Assembly (NCBI GenBank): GCA_946122785.1
Contig: CAMGYJ010000003.1
Location: 27,545,811-27,609,810, forward strand
DNA length: 64,000 nucleotides
Direction of reading: 5' to 3'
From: Linum tenue
Taxonomy: Eukaryota; Streptophyta; Magnoliopsida; Malpighiales; Linaceae
Shown: piece by piece, positions 22,162 to 32,463 of the stretch
Position numbering within the stretch: the first letter of the stretch is position 1
Layout: each line of letters starts with the position of its first letter
Translations under genes and position numbers: made by a program
Notes under the pieces: model-generated
Database searches by the model: none
The model's input: only the letters and a program-made list of their open reading frames with translations
Told to the model about the DNA's origin: nothing

Positions 22162-23569
22162 GGGTTAATTAGCACAAAAGGTCACAAACCTATACACTTA
22201 GTACAAAACGGTCACGAATCTTTAATTTTGCACGTTTCAGTAACAAATGTTTGGACGAATAACAAAAATGTCATTCCGTTCAATTCCATCCAAAAACACT
22301 GTTAGTCATGCTCAGTCAGCATGCCACATCATTTAAAATATTAATAAAAAATTATGAATGAAACCCAGTCAACCCAGGATCAACCCAACCGGTTGCCGAG
22401 TCAAACCCCACATCATCGTCGTATACCCCACCATCGACACTACCTCCGCCAAAAACATCTCCTCAATCTCCCAAAATCTCCAGTTCGACGAAACTTCCCT
22501 TTGCATCCAATGGAAATCCCAAAAATTGCATATTTCCGTTTATTCCCAATCGACATAGACCAAACCTTAGCAGACTCCATTCTTCCTTTCTTTCTTTGTT
22601 TTCTCTCGTTTCTTCTAGTGCTTTAGAAACACCCTTGCCAAAAAAGAAGAAGGGTAAACAAAGGATGTTTTAATCTTTATTCCCTGTCCAACCTCCCTCT
22701 CTCACCTCTCTAAATCCCTCGACATGCGCTGTAATGATAAAGGCCGCCTTTAATCTCGCAGTTCAGCTCCGTGAAGAAAGTTCAACTCCCAACTCTCCGG
22801 CATCATGTCTCACGCGGCCAGGTTTCGGTGCGGCAGCCTGACACGCCACGACGCTCAGATCGACGAATTCCGCCTGAGAATCAACGTCTTGCTCTACCCA
22901 TGCCCGAATAGAGTGATGTTGCCGGCAAGATGAGCAATAGCCCCAATTCCAACTACCCTTTTGAGGTCGGGATCCGTTCCACCCAGGGAAACCCCATCGC
23001 CATCAATTTAACGAACTTTGTTGATATTCACGATATCAATCCCTTGTTTGATATTTTAGGGAGATGGGAAGACAGTGAGCTTGAAGCCCCCAATTTCAGC
23101 TGGAGTATGAGTTCGACATCCAAAGCGCATTTTGGGCTGGTCGTGAAGTTATCGCCTGCGCGGAGTCCGGCATCTACGCCGGTAACGGCGGGGGAAGGAG
23201 GGAGAGCGACAATGTGGAAAGTGGCGGTGGCGAGCAGCGTGGGGAGTACGTTGGGGATTGTGGTACTGGGTTCAGCCGCCACTGTCAGGGATTCCCATCT
23301 GATGCGGTGAGGTAGAGGGGTTGAGTCGGCAACTGGTTGGGTTGAGTCTGGGTTGATTGGGTTTGATCATTTTTTTTTTAATATTTTAAAGACGTGGCAC
23401 GCTGACTAGGCATGAGTAACAATTTTTTTGGATGGAAATTGGATGGAAATTGACGGAATGACATTTTCGTTATTCGTTCAAACATTTGTTACTGAAACGT
23501 GCAAAATTAAAGATTTGTGACCATTTTGTACTAAGTGCATAGATTTATGACCTTTTGTGCTAATTACCC
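22162..23569. mobile_element. Pack-MULE: Mutator-like element carrying a DUF1191 gene fragment (1.41 kb)
   Basis: Ends GGGTTAATTAGCACAAAAGG and its near-inverse are flanked by a perfect 9-bp duplication TACCTCTTA (22153-22161 and 23570-23578), the Mutator signature. Long arms (about 22162-22345 and 23370-23569) are inverted copies. Between them is host-gene-like coding sequence and no transposase. A related, decayed copy of these arms is at about 40021-41775. Confidence 0.88.
22790..23310 (+). pseudogene. Captured fragment of a DUF1191 membrane-protein gene
   Basis: Translation from about 22816 gives ARFRCGSLTRH.AQ..EFRL and PCPNRVMLPAR then a stop, like the conserved MRLRSGSLRRRG...EF...P.P.ER.VLV core of DUF1191 proteins. 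A second open part at 22930-23310 (126 codons) has YPFEVGIRSTQGNPIAINLT, HFGLVVKLSPA.SPA and a TAGEGG hinge followed by a C-terminal hydrophobic segment, which also fits the family. The family's function is unknown. The fragment lacks the signal peptide and much of the middle and is interrupted, so it is a captured piece rather than a gene. Confidence 0.6.
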
Positions 23570-23578
23570 TACCTCTTA

Positions 23579-24260
23579 GCCACTCACAGTCACAGTACGA
23601 AGGCCGATTTCGACGGACCGAATTAACCGACAACTCTGGCGAAAGCCCTAATGGGTTGCAATTTGCAAAGGCTACATACACTTGGATAGTGGTAACTTCA
23701 TACTTTCTGACAATAATAGACAAGTTTTAAAAAATTGCACTAAATTAGTCATTCCGTCTTTAGGTTACCTAATTTGTTCCTCTTGAGTGGTTGCTCTCGC
23801 TTTGGAGCTTGGAAACACTGATCGCAATGGGGTCGCTCAAAATTCGCGAATCCATTTATGCTAGAGCGTGAATCCATTATCAACGGAGCGTGAATTACCT
23901 TTAGCTCGATGTTAATTATGCCCAGTGCCGACTCGACCGAGTTTTCGCTGCGTTGTTTATGTTATATCGTTGTCGGTTGTGGTGGGGATTCGGCACAGGT
24001 GGTGGTGGCGAAGTTGGGCGGCGGAGGCGGAGAGAGCCGAAATCCGTCCATAACTTTACATGAATATCACCGCTACTTTACCTTACCTACCATCCCCTCT
24101 CTTCCCCATTTTCGCTTCATCCTTCATCGTCGTCCTGATGAGATCCAAAGAAGGAGCATATAGCTTGAGAGAGGAGGACGCTTCATCTCAAATTAAACTC
24201 AAGTTGGAAAAGGAAAGTGATGAAGACTGGAACTTCATCTTGGAGAAGAAGCATCTTCTA
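23579..24260. other. Displaced original upstream region of AKRP; no gene
   Basis: The sequence after the right target duplication continues what stood upstream of AKRP before the Mutator insertion. Short frames only. It grades into retroelement sequence at about 24.2 kb. Confidence 0.4.
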
Positions 24261-25720
24261 TAGCATCTTCCACATCAACCACGATGGGAGAGGAGCAAAG
24301 AATCATTGTCCTACCCACTCTATATGAGTATTGAAGACCAAGAGCTTCCAATATTAATTTGAGCATTGTTGTGCTACCAACAACTATGGACATCCACACT
24401 TCATTGATGTAGATGGTGCAACAAGATAGGAGATTCACAAGAAGGAGTTATGACGATCCGATGCATCATCTAAAGATCTTCTTGGAGATCATATATTTCA
24501 TTATAGGAGATGAAGCAACCAAAGGTGCCATTCGAATGAGAGTGTTCCCTTTCTCACTGGCGAGAAAGGCAAAGCAGTGGCTAGACCATCATCCGCCCAA
24601 CACCTTTACCAATTGGGAGATCATGTCGCAAGCATTAATCAAGGAGTTTTCCCACCTTGGTGGGTGAAGGAGCATAAAGAAGAGATCATGCAATTCCTTA
24701 AGAAGGAAGGAGAGACGTTCGATAACGTTTGGAGGAGATTCTAGGAGCATCTGAAAGCACAACCCCATCATGGATTCACCCAAGAGCAAGTGGCAAAGTA
24801 CTTCGCTGAAGACCTAGATTGAGATACCACGATGATGATGAACCTGTCAGTCGATGGTGATTTCATACAGATGACAGGAGTCTAATGCTAGGAGCACTTT
24901 TCCCACACTTGCAAGGAAGTCAAAAAATTGGTCCAAGAGACTACTGATGAAGGCATTGAAGGTGACCCAACGAATCAAGGAGGTGAATATAATCCTACAT
25001 TGACAGATGAAAGAGCTTTCACAACAATTGAAAGATGTTGTGATGGAGCCAAATGACTATCCAAGGACCACCTTAACAAATGTCCCTTATGTTCATGATC
25101 AACAATGGAGCAAGAAGCCCAATCCACTCGAATAGGGGATTCAGCCACATATAAGGAGCAAGGAGGATGTTCTTCCACCCAACAACCTAATTGTTTCGAG
25201 AAGATAGAAGCACCACTCATGGTTTGCAAGCCAACTTTCAACATAGTAAAAATCAACTTGCAATCCTTATTGATGCGAGACACCAGAAGCTTCAAGGGAA
25301 TCTTCTCAGCAATGCAGAGAATAATCCAATGACCAAGATATAGTATGGGTAGGCGAAGTAGTTCAACCTCCACCAGCCCTTGAATAGAAGTTCTTGCAAA
25401 TGGCTCTTAAAATAGCCAGTACAATGCCAAAGATTGTGCTAGAGAGAATCGTAGACCCGAACTATGAAACATTAAAGGAATATCAAGATTTCATACTCTT
25501 TCATCGCCAAAACTGATTCAATCCACATCTAGTTGAACCAACAAGGGAAACTACAAGTGAATGGGGCGATGGATGGACATCAAAAATTGATTCACCATTT
25601 GAAAAGGAGTATAATTATTCCTAGCTCAAAGACAAAAAAGAAAGAGCGATTCATGACAGGCATCCCATGTCTGGCGTCAAACTTAATGACATTAAACAAA
25701 AGTGCTACCGAGAAGACAAC
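24260..25720 (+). pseudogene. Gypsy-type retrotransposon gag, decayed
   Basis: The frame at 24413-24667 reads DDPMHHLKIFLEI, then IRMRVFPFSLARKAKQWLD and NTFTNWEIMSQALIKEFSHL, the core of plant Ty3/Gypsy gag (Retrotrans_gag: R.FPFSL..AK.WL, ..TW..L...F). Downstream it continues through stops and frame changes (EEIMQFLKKEGETFDNVWRR, HLKAQPHHGF) and then spacer-like sequence (ATYKEQGGCSSTQQPN). No reverse transcriptase, primer-binding site or LTR is attached. The most likely source is an Athila/Tat-like element. Confidence 0.75.
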
Positions 25721-25729
25721 ATGAATCTT

Positions 25730-26590
25730 TTTTTTTTGTTTAAAATTTTGAGTTTATTGATAAATGATGCCAAGGTTGTGAACCTAATTTAGCCCGTTGA
25801 CCGGTTGAGCAAGTGGGCTAAAGGTTTATGGTTGGATCATTTTAGTCCGGTTTAGCCCTATTGTTAAACAACATATATTGTAGTGATCTGATAATATGAT
25901 GAATGAAATTTAATTTATTTATAAGTACCATATAATAATTTTATATTAACCCTACAACTATTATTAAAAAGAAGTCTACAGCTGCCCCCGACTAAAATCC
26001 CCACAACTGCCTTTCTTCTATTTTCCTTCAAATGGAGTTGGCCTCTTTTTCTTTTAATTTTACAGGCGGCGGTGGAAACAAAAGGGCATATTATATATGA
26101 AGGTTGTAAGAATAATCCCTCAACTGGGCTGCAAATGATGGATAGATTTGTTCAAGCACAACAGGTTCAGTTGAGCATCGGCGATAAATATTTGATTCCT
26201 CTTTTGCCAATATCTTGTATACATCCTCTTCTATAACCGCTGCGTCATACCCTTCCTCAACGTTGTAGCGGACGATGTTATATTTTAGCACCAAGCGCAG
26301 TTTCATTCTTCTGCATGTGAGTCTGCGAGGACGAAGAAGGGTTCACGTGAAAGGGAAAGGGTAGTTGAATCGCCTCTCCTTTGCTGAAACAATGGAGTGA
26401 AGATGGGCACCCAGAAACTATAATGCAGTCAACCCGACCACTTTTCACCCAGGATGTATTGCAGGAAAAGGATAATCTAAAATTTCAAGGTGTCAATTAC
26501 ATACTATCTATATACCGATAGATCGATTCACGTGTCTGCGGAGACTCTACGAAGAAATAGCTAAGCTAGCAACATTAATAAGGTTTGTAA
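25730..26590. other. Intergenic; one small unassigned frame
   Basis: Contains a T run, AT-rich sequence and the small minus-strand frame at 26091-26306. No transposon end was identified. Confidence 0.35.
26091..26306 (-). CDS. Unrecognised small ORF (71 aa)
   Basis: A minus-strand ATG frame with ordinary mixed composition, unlike the repeat-driven frames around it: a charged N-terminal half (VEEGYDAAVIEEDVYKILAK) and a hydrophobic tail (LEQIYPSFAAQLRDY). I do not recognise the family. It could be an exon fragment caught between retroelements or chance. Flanking splice sites were not convincing. Confidence 0.2.
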   Translation of the reverse strand: MKLRLVLKYNIVRYNVEEGYDAAVIEEDVYKILAKEESNIYRRCSTEPVVLEQIYPSFAAQLRDYSYNLHI

Positions 26591-26639
26591 GTACTTTATA
26601 AGACTACGACTGTGTGTTGTGACTTTCTATTTTGGCAAA

Positions 26640-26983
26640 GTTATGATCGTCAAAGTTTGACGAAATCAAAAAAATTGCTCATTTGCGGTAACAATGACGT
26701 TATTTCGGGACGAAGGCAGGTTCAAACCTCCTTCGACACTTCTGCTCATGTTTCTGACGATCCGGCCTCCCTTGCACACTTAGAGACTATCGTGAGGAAC
26801 CATCAAAGAGCGGCCGAGTGGAGGAGGCACATGCTTGACTGCACTCACGAGCTTATTAGGTTTATGATATCGATCCGGCTGCAGTCACCCACACCTACGT
26901 GCGCACTCCTTCCCCACCGCGTTTCAACTACATTGGCGAGGAGGAAGAGGTTGAGACAGAAGAGGATGAGGACTAGACCTTAG
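26640..26983 (+). pseudogene. C-terminal end of a gag-region-like ORF (copy B)
   Basis: Frames around 26800-26973 give AAEWRRHMLDCTHELIRF and, one frame over, SPPRFNYIGEEEEVETEEDE before a stop. The shift between these frames shows a break. The acidic end and its position before the conserved noncoding blocks correspond to the ORF of the complete element, although the sequences are not closely alike. Confidence 0.4.
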
Positions 26984-27518
26984 AGTAATTGATGGCATCT
27001 CATTGCCATTCTCTATCTTTTATATTCATAGTTTGAACTCCTGACAATTTCAGTTTCCGTAGTTTTATCTCTTATTTTGAATAGTACTTTTCTTTTTACT
27101 ATCTTTTAGTTTTAATTTTCGTACTTTAAGTCTTTTAGTAATAGTCATTATCGTTTCTATATTATATATCTATCATACATATAACTCTTAATCGTCTTCC
27201 TCTCTATCTTGTGCGCTTTATCGTTGTGAAAACCACCAGGAAGACAAAGACCTACATTTGTGTACCTTCACCAACCCACAACCCAACCTGTGGTAACCTT
27301 CATGATCTTTTCTTATGAAACTCCCACATTGAGGACAATGTGTTGTTGCTCAAGTGTAGGGGGATGTGTGAATATATGAATGATTATCATGATTGGTTGA
27401 ACCATAAATTGCTAGTATCCTCCCTTGTTTGTGAATGTAAGACATTGATGAATGCGTATGGGAGTGTATGCTAGAAATTGTATTTGTGTTGTGGTGATCA
27501 ATGGTCAAATAATAGTGT

Positions 27519-27570
27519 TTTGGAACCTTAAATGCAATACCCAAAAAATTTCAAATTTGAGGGTTCCAAA
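27519..27570 (+). ncRNA. Conserved nested hairpin in retroelement copy B
   Basis: Outer arms TTTGGAACC (27519-27527) and GGTTCCAAA (27562-27570) pair perfectly. An inner AT-rich hairpin (CCCAAAAAATTT...AAATTTGAGGG) lies between them. The homologous structure at 60677-60722 has different bases at two pairs but keeps both paired. Confidence 0.5.
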
Positions 27571-28540
27571 TCACCTTGTTCCTTGCAACCCCCTACTCAA
27601 TATGCTTTGATTTGCTAGATAGTTGATGTGTTGTGCTCGCTAGGTGAAAGTTGCATGATTAGAGTACCGGTGTATGAGTAATTTTACTATCTTCTTCCTC
27701 TTTTGTGAGTTGATAATATTTGCTATTTTAGGAAGCACATGTGTGTGGGATTACCTTTTTGTTTGATTTTGTAACTCGAAGCTTTTAAAGATTTGTGTGT
27801 ATTTGAAAAGAAAGAAAAGAGACAAAAATCTTTTGAAAATGAGGTTATCACGTGAGATGCAACCAACCTTACGAATTAAGAGTCCCCTTTGAGGATATGC
27901 TTGGGGATCGGATAGCTTTACCGCATCCCGCCCATCTTCACTACTTACCATCCCCCAAGTATCTTTCCTTCTCACAAAATCGTATGCCAAGGTCCAAAGT
28001 ATCTTTTAGCGATTCATGAGACCTCATGCTCTCGTTTGTACCCAACATGTGTGGCAACCCAATGTGGAATGCAAGCTGGGAAGTGGTGCTAGGGCTAAGA
28101 CGTATCCACCCATCAACATCCCCACATGTGACCTTGAAAGGGAAGGCTATGGTTCATCTGTTCTTGGTCATGAGGGAGAGATGCTTGTTTGCAAAAGAAT
28201 CGCAAAAGCTTGGTGCAATGTGCGTGAATGTCAAAAAAGGAGACCAATAAACAACAACACCTAGCTAATCTTAAGAAAAACTAAAGAGCACCTTCGAGAG
28301 TTCATGTGCTTATTGTTGTTTGAGAAATCCCTCGGAGCACACCTTGACTGTTCAGTCCTAAGGTAGTAAATATGGTCCTCACCCAAGATTTTGTGCTTGC
28401 ACAGTAAGATGATAGAAACATTTATATGTCTCCGTCTACTATTCTTTATGCAATGAAGAACTAGAGTGCATTCTCCATTAATTTGTTTATCATGTTGCAT
28501 TCGGTTTGACTAAGTTTGCTTGGGGACAAGCAAACGCCTA

Positions 28541-28554
28541 AGTGTGGGGAAGTT
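28541..28554 (+). other. 3' polypurine tract (copy B)
   Basis: AGTGTGGGGAAG followed within a few bases by the LTR start TGATAACACC, in the same position and context as the tract of the complete element. It would prime plus-strand DNA synthesis. Confidence 0.6.
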
Positions 28555-29095
28555 TGATAACACCTAAATTAGTTTTATTTACCCTTCATATTAAGGTTTG
28601 TTTCGTGCCAATTCATGTGCATAATTGCTTGAACATCGTCAATTGCATCCCTATTTTCTTCATATTTGAATTCGATGTGATTTTAGGGTGCTTATGATGA
28701 TACATGCGAATTAGGTACAAAACAAGGTCACAAGTGTAGCAAGGTGGCAGAAGATCGAAGATCGTGGCCTAGAAGTGAAGATCACGGCCAAGATAATGGA
28801 CCGCGAAGTAGAGCTAAATATTGCAGCCTGGAATCCCAAAGTTATGGTCGCAAATTGGAGGGCTCAGGCGCGAACTTTGTGAAGAAGGAGCCATGGAGAA
28901 ACAAAGAGTTTTCTCGGTTGGATCACGACCGCAGTGTAAAGTGACCGCGAGGAAGATCATGACCGCCACTCATGGATCGCGACCGCTACTCATGGATTGT
29001 AACCGCGAAGTCAGCCCTTGATCTCCTCGTCCCTGAAGACCAAACCAGCAGCGTCGCAAGATTGCGGGCGGGAACTTCTCCGTCCTCTGATTGCC

Positions 29096-29103
29096 TATAA
29101 ATA
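29096..29103 (+). promoter_or_regulatory. TATA box of LTR copy B
   Basis: TATAAATA within GCCTATAAATAGAAGAC, followed by a purine-rich leader with GAGAGAAGAGAGAG. This is the usual LTR promoter layout. Confidence 0.6.
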
Positions 29104-30172
29104 GAAGACCCCTTCCCCCTCATTTAGAGAGCTTATTTTGAGATAGAATTTCTGGTTTTAGAGAGAGAAGAGAGAGAAGATGAGGAAGGAGAATAGAAGA
29201 AGAAGGAGAAGGAGCTAGAAGAGATGAGGTATCTTCCTCAACCTCAAGATTTCTTCAATTTCTTCTATGTATCTTATTCCCTCCTTTATGGAGTAGTCCT
29301 CTAAGGTACTAGGGGTTCTAAACCCCACCCTAGTTTTAGGTTTTACTTTGTATGTATTGATATTTTAGGGTTTGAATGAATGAATGTGTTTATCTAGTTG
29401 ATTTTATTACTATTATATCTTTGATTGTGTTTGGGCTAGTCGCCCTAATCTTCTCTACTAGCCTACTTATGCTTCTACGTTGGGTTTGGAGTTTGAGAGT
29501 TAGACGGATATGTGCCATCAAGAAAATCGAGCTTAGATGTATCAATAGGGATCTTAGGTGGTCGAGGTGACCGAACCCCTGCCATAGGTAGCCTTTCTAG
29601 ACAAAACCCGGGATGAATCCTCGATGTGGACGGTTGGTAGTACCCATCGAATGGAGCTACGAGCTTAATGCCCGAGATACGATAATCTAGATCAAGGTGA
29701 CTATATATGGGTCTAGGGGTGGCATACTCGGAGGCGTGTGGATAACCACGAAAGTCCACGGAAAAGAACCCACTCACCACATTCGATAAACCCTAAGTAT
29801 CTAGACATTACATAATAGCCCTGCACTAGGGTGAGGGATAGTTTCCTGAAGTACCTGCTTTTATCTTTATTCAATCTCTAGACTAGTTGATTCACTCAAA
29901 GCCTCCACACAAAATCCTCAAATCGATCGACTAAATAACAACGAGGTGGGGAGTATGCTAGGGTACCAGGACCCGAGTAGAATACGACTTTGATTGCCAC
30001 TACAGGACAATGTCATCTTGGATTAAACTTGGCCTAGAATGGGGTAGTTGTTGATACGTACTAACCACTAACAATAATCTGCACGGATGAATGTGATCAC
30101 TCACTCACCCTTGAATTTTACCTATGAATGTGATCACTCACCCTCGAATTTTACATGACAGAATAGGCTATT

Positions 30173-30520
30173 ATGATTAAAAGGGTAGATTATATTATGT
30201 ATCAAACATACAGTTTAAGATTTCAACCCCTTAATGGTAGGATCATTGGCATCATCGTTCAACAATCAATTACCAGACAGGTGCATGCGGCGGCTAATAA
30301 TCTTAACAAGAAATATGATTATGATTCGGAGAGAGCCCCGACTCCTTGCTTGGAAGCGACAACCATTGATAAAATGCCGCAGCTCCCCCAGGTTAGTAGG
30401 ACATACTTTTGTTTTAGTTATACTGTTTGGGCCCTGTGCTGGACACCGAGTGATGCCCTCTCTTTCCTGTTCTCGTTCCCTTTCCCGTTCTCGGCTTGCT
30501 AACTGCTCCCCTTTAGACTA
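30173..30520. other. No gene recognised; abuts a minus-strand Helitron
   Basis: Two overlapping open frames (109 and 95 codons) have no recognisable domain and coincide with no splice structure I can support. Confidence 0.3.
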
Positions 30521-30521
30521 A

Positions 30522-32150
30522 CTAGAATCAATACCCACGGCTACGCCGCGGGGATTTAAGTTGCAGCAATATCATTTTATAAGTGAGGAGGTTGTCACCA
30601 GGGTTAAGGTAATTTTGGTTTATGGTGTGTTCATGACTTGCAATGGAAGGAGCAAATATCACAATGAAAACATCGTCAAGAGAATTTTCAACAATATGCC
30701 TCAACTTGTCAAAGGTAGAGCATGCCCATCATGATATGAGGAAGTGAGTTTTTGAAAGGAGAACTTAAGATCTGTAGCAATAACAAAATAGAAGCTGCCA
30801 CAAAACATTATGCTTGGAAAATGGCATTGTCATCATTATACAAATAATTATGCTTAGAAAAACAAAATAGAAGCTGTCACAAAACATTGAAAAGTATACT
30901 AATGACGGTGAGAACAATCATTTAGATTAACGAACATGCCTATATAAGAAAAATGAATGGTAAATTTGATAAGCAAAGACCTGATAATCTATCGTTCTCT
31001 AATGGATAAGCCAGACACAACAAGGTTGCCAACTTATAAACTGCCACTGTCCAACTGTATCCAGTTACACCTCAATGCTCTTAGTTACATTTTCCTCCTG
31101 CTCTTGGTAATGCCAGTAACACCCTCAAAATTCGTGGTGTGATAAAACTCTGATGATTCAATGAAGGCAGAGGTTGGGCTGAATTAATTTTGTAAATAAC
31201 TTCTAATGTGGAAGCTCCATCCCTCAGTTATCTTGTAGGCATAACAAAACTACCTAACTGCACTTCACCACTTCATTTTCGCACTTGTTGATGCTACTGT
31301 CCATGTTTATAGCTGCAGTCACCAGTTCTTTGTCTCACCTGCTCAAGGTTTTTGCTTCAGACACAATTCACTCTATCAAAATACTACCAATAGCATGACC
31401 CTTTGTGAGTAGTGACTGGAAAAAATCCTTCAAGCTTCTTTATCATCCGATTGAGTTCCTTCCACTCTGCAGCCTTATTCTTGGGCCTTCTTTGGAGGTA
31501 ACTGTAATTGCTTTCCTTCAGAATCTTCTTTGCTCCTTCTTGTTACTCTTGGAGAGTTTGGATCATAAGATGACATCTTGATGGGTCTAGAGAGTTGGGA
31601 AAAGATGAAAGAACTACCTTGTCGATTAGATTGGTTTATTTTCTACTCGGATTGTTGCTGAGGAAAATAAGGAGAATAAGAATGAGATCCTTGTAGCAAA
31701 AGGCAGAAGAAAGGACCTAGCTGATTTACTGGTCCTTAATAAGTGTGTAAGCTACCTTCTCAATCCCATGGATCACCGAAAACCTGTGGGAAGAACATAT
31801 TGAGAGTAGGTTGGTGACAACAATCAGTGAAATGTTCCGATCGCAACAAAACCAAGTTGAATGCAAGCCATCTAAAAGCAGTTAAAATATAATTTTCTAG
31901 ATAATCAAATCACAACCGAACACTGTCAATTCGGTCCTAAAATGCAGCAACTCTTACTTAACAATGAGTGTATAATTGTTGATTGATTCCATTAAGTAAA
32001 GATCACATTCAGAGGTAATGATGAGGTAAGAGAAATGATCATTAGAAACCTGATCTTCAACCCTCCCCCTTACAAAACTGTAGGGAACTCGTTAGGATAC
32101 TCTTGTGCATTTCAGGTACTCTGGTTAAACCTATTTATAGGTGATAAACA
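30522..32150 (-). mobile_element. Helitron (copy 3, minus strand), 3' end at 30522
   Basis: On the minus strand the terminal sequence reads hairpin CCCGCGGC-GTA-GCCGTGGG (30552-30534, one mismatch), a short spacer, then CTAG (30525-30522) and T. The 5' end to the right was not located. On the same strand about 31400-31580 translates to KNKAAEWKELNRMIKKLEGF, which may be a captured gene piece. Confidence 0.6.
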
Positions 32151-32159
32151 TGATTATTA

Positions 32160-32400
32160 CCTTCACAAAGACTTGCTCGAGACATTTTGGTACACTGCAA
32201 TGTAGTCAAAAGCGAGTTTCTACGTATAAACGTTTTGGTGATCTAGAAGCGTAAAATCGTGAGTTTTTAAGTTTTAAAGAGGAGTTTTTAACTACATAAG
32301 TTATAAAAACTGAGATTTTGTATAGAAGCATTTTAGTGACCTAAAAATGTAAAATCGTAAGTTTTAAAGTTTTAAAGCGTGATTTTGACTACATTGGTAC
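32160..32400. repeat. Dispersed repeat, two tandem units (related to 47.51-47.71 kb)
   Basis: Two units of about 110 bp share ACGTTTTGGTGA-CTAGAAGCGTAAA, then AGTTTTTAAGTTTTAAAG and GATTTTGACTACATTGGTACAC. The same block occurs as two units at 47513-47705. Family and mobility are unknown. Confidence 0.65.
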
Positions 32401-32449
32401 ACTGTATACCTATAGAAACCTCTGTTTACCGAAAACCTAGTACTATAGT

Positions 32450-32463
32450 GGGGGGGGGGGGGG
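32450..32463 (+). repeat. G14 homopolymer
   Basis: A run of 14 G followed by AGGAAGG. No context explains it. Confidence 0.9.

Larger units (their letters stand above)
26600..30150 (+). mobile_element. 3' half of a pol-less Gypsy-type element with its 3' LTR (copy B)
   Basis: It shares with the complete element at 57.6-63.1 kb, in the same order: an ORF ending, the block CATTGAGGACAATG...CAAGTGTAGGGGGA (about 27328-27362), a nested hairpin (27519-27570), and CTTGGGGACAAGCAAAC then a polypurine tract AGTGTGGGGAAG (about 28541-28552) directly before an LTR starting TGATAACACC (about 28555). The LTR has a TATA box at 29096. The 5' half is missing and the right LTR end is not fixed. Confidence 0.65.

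Noticed and set aside
30173..30521. 109- and 95-codon overlapping frames
   Set aside because: No domain, no splice support, and two frames open over the same bases. They abut a Helitron end.
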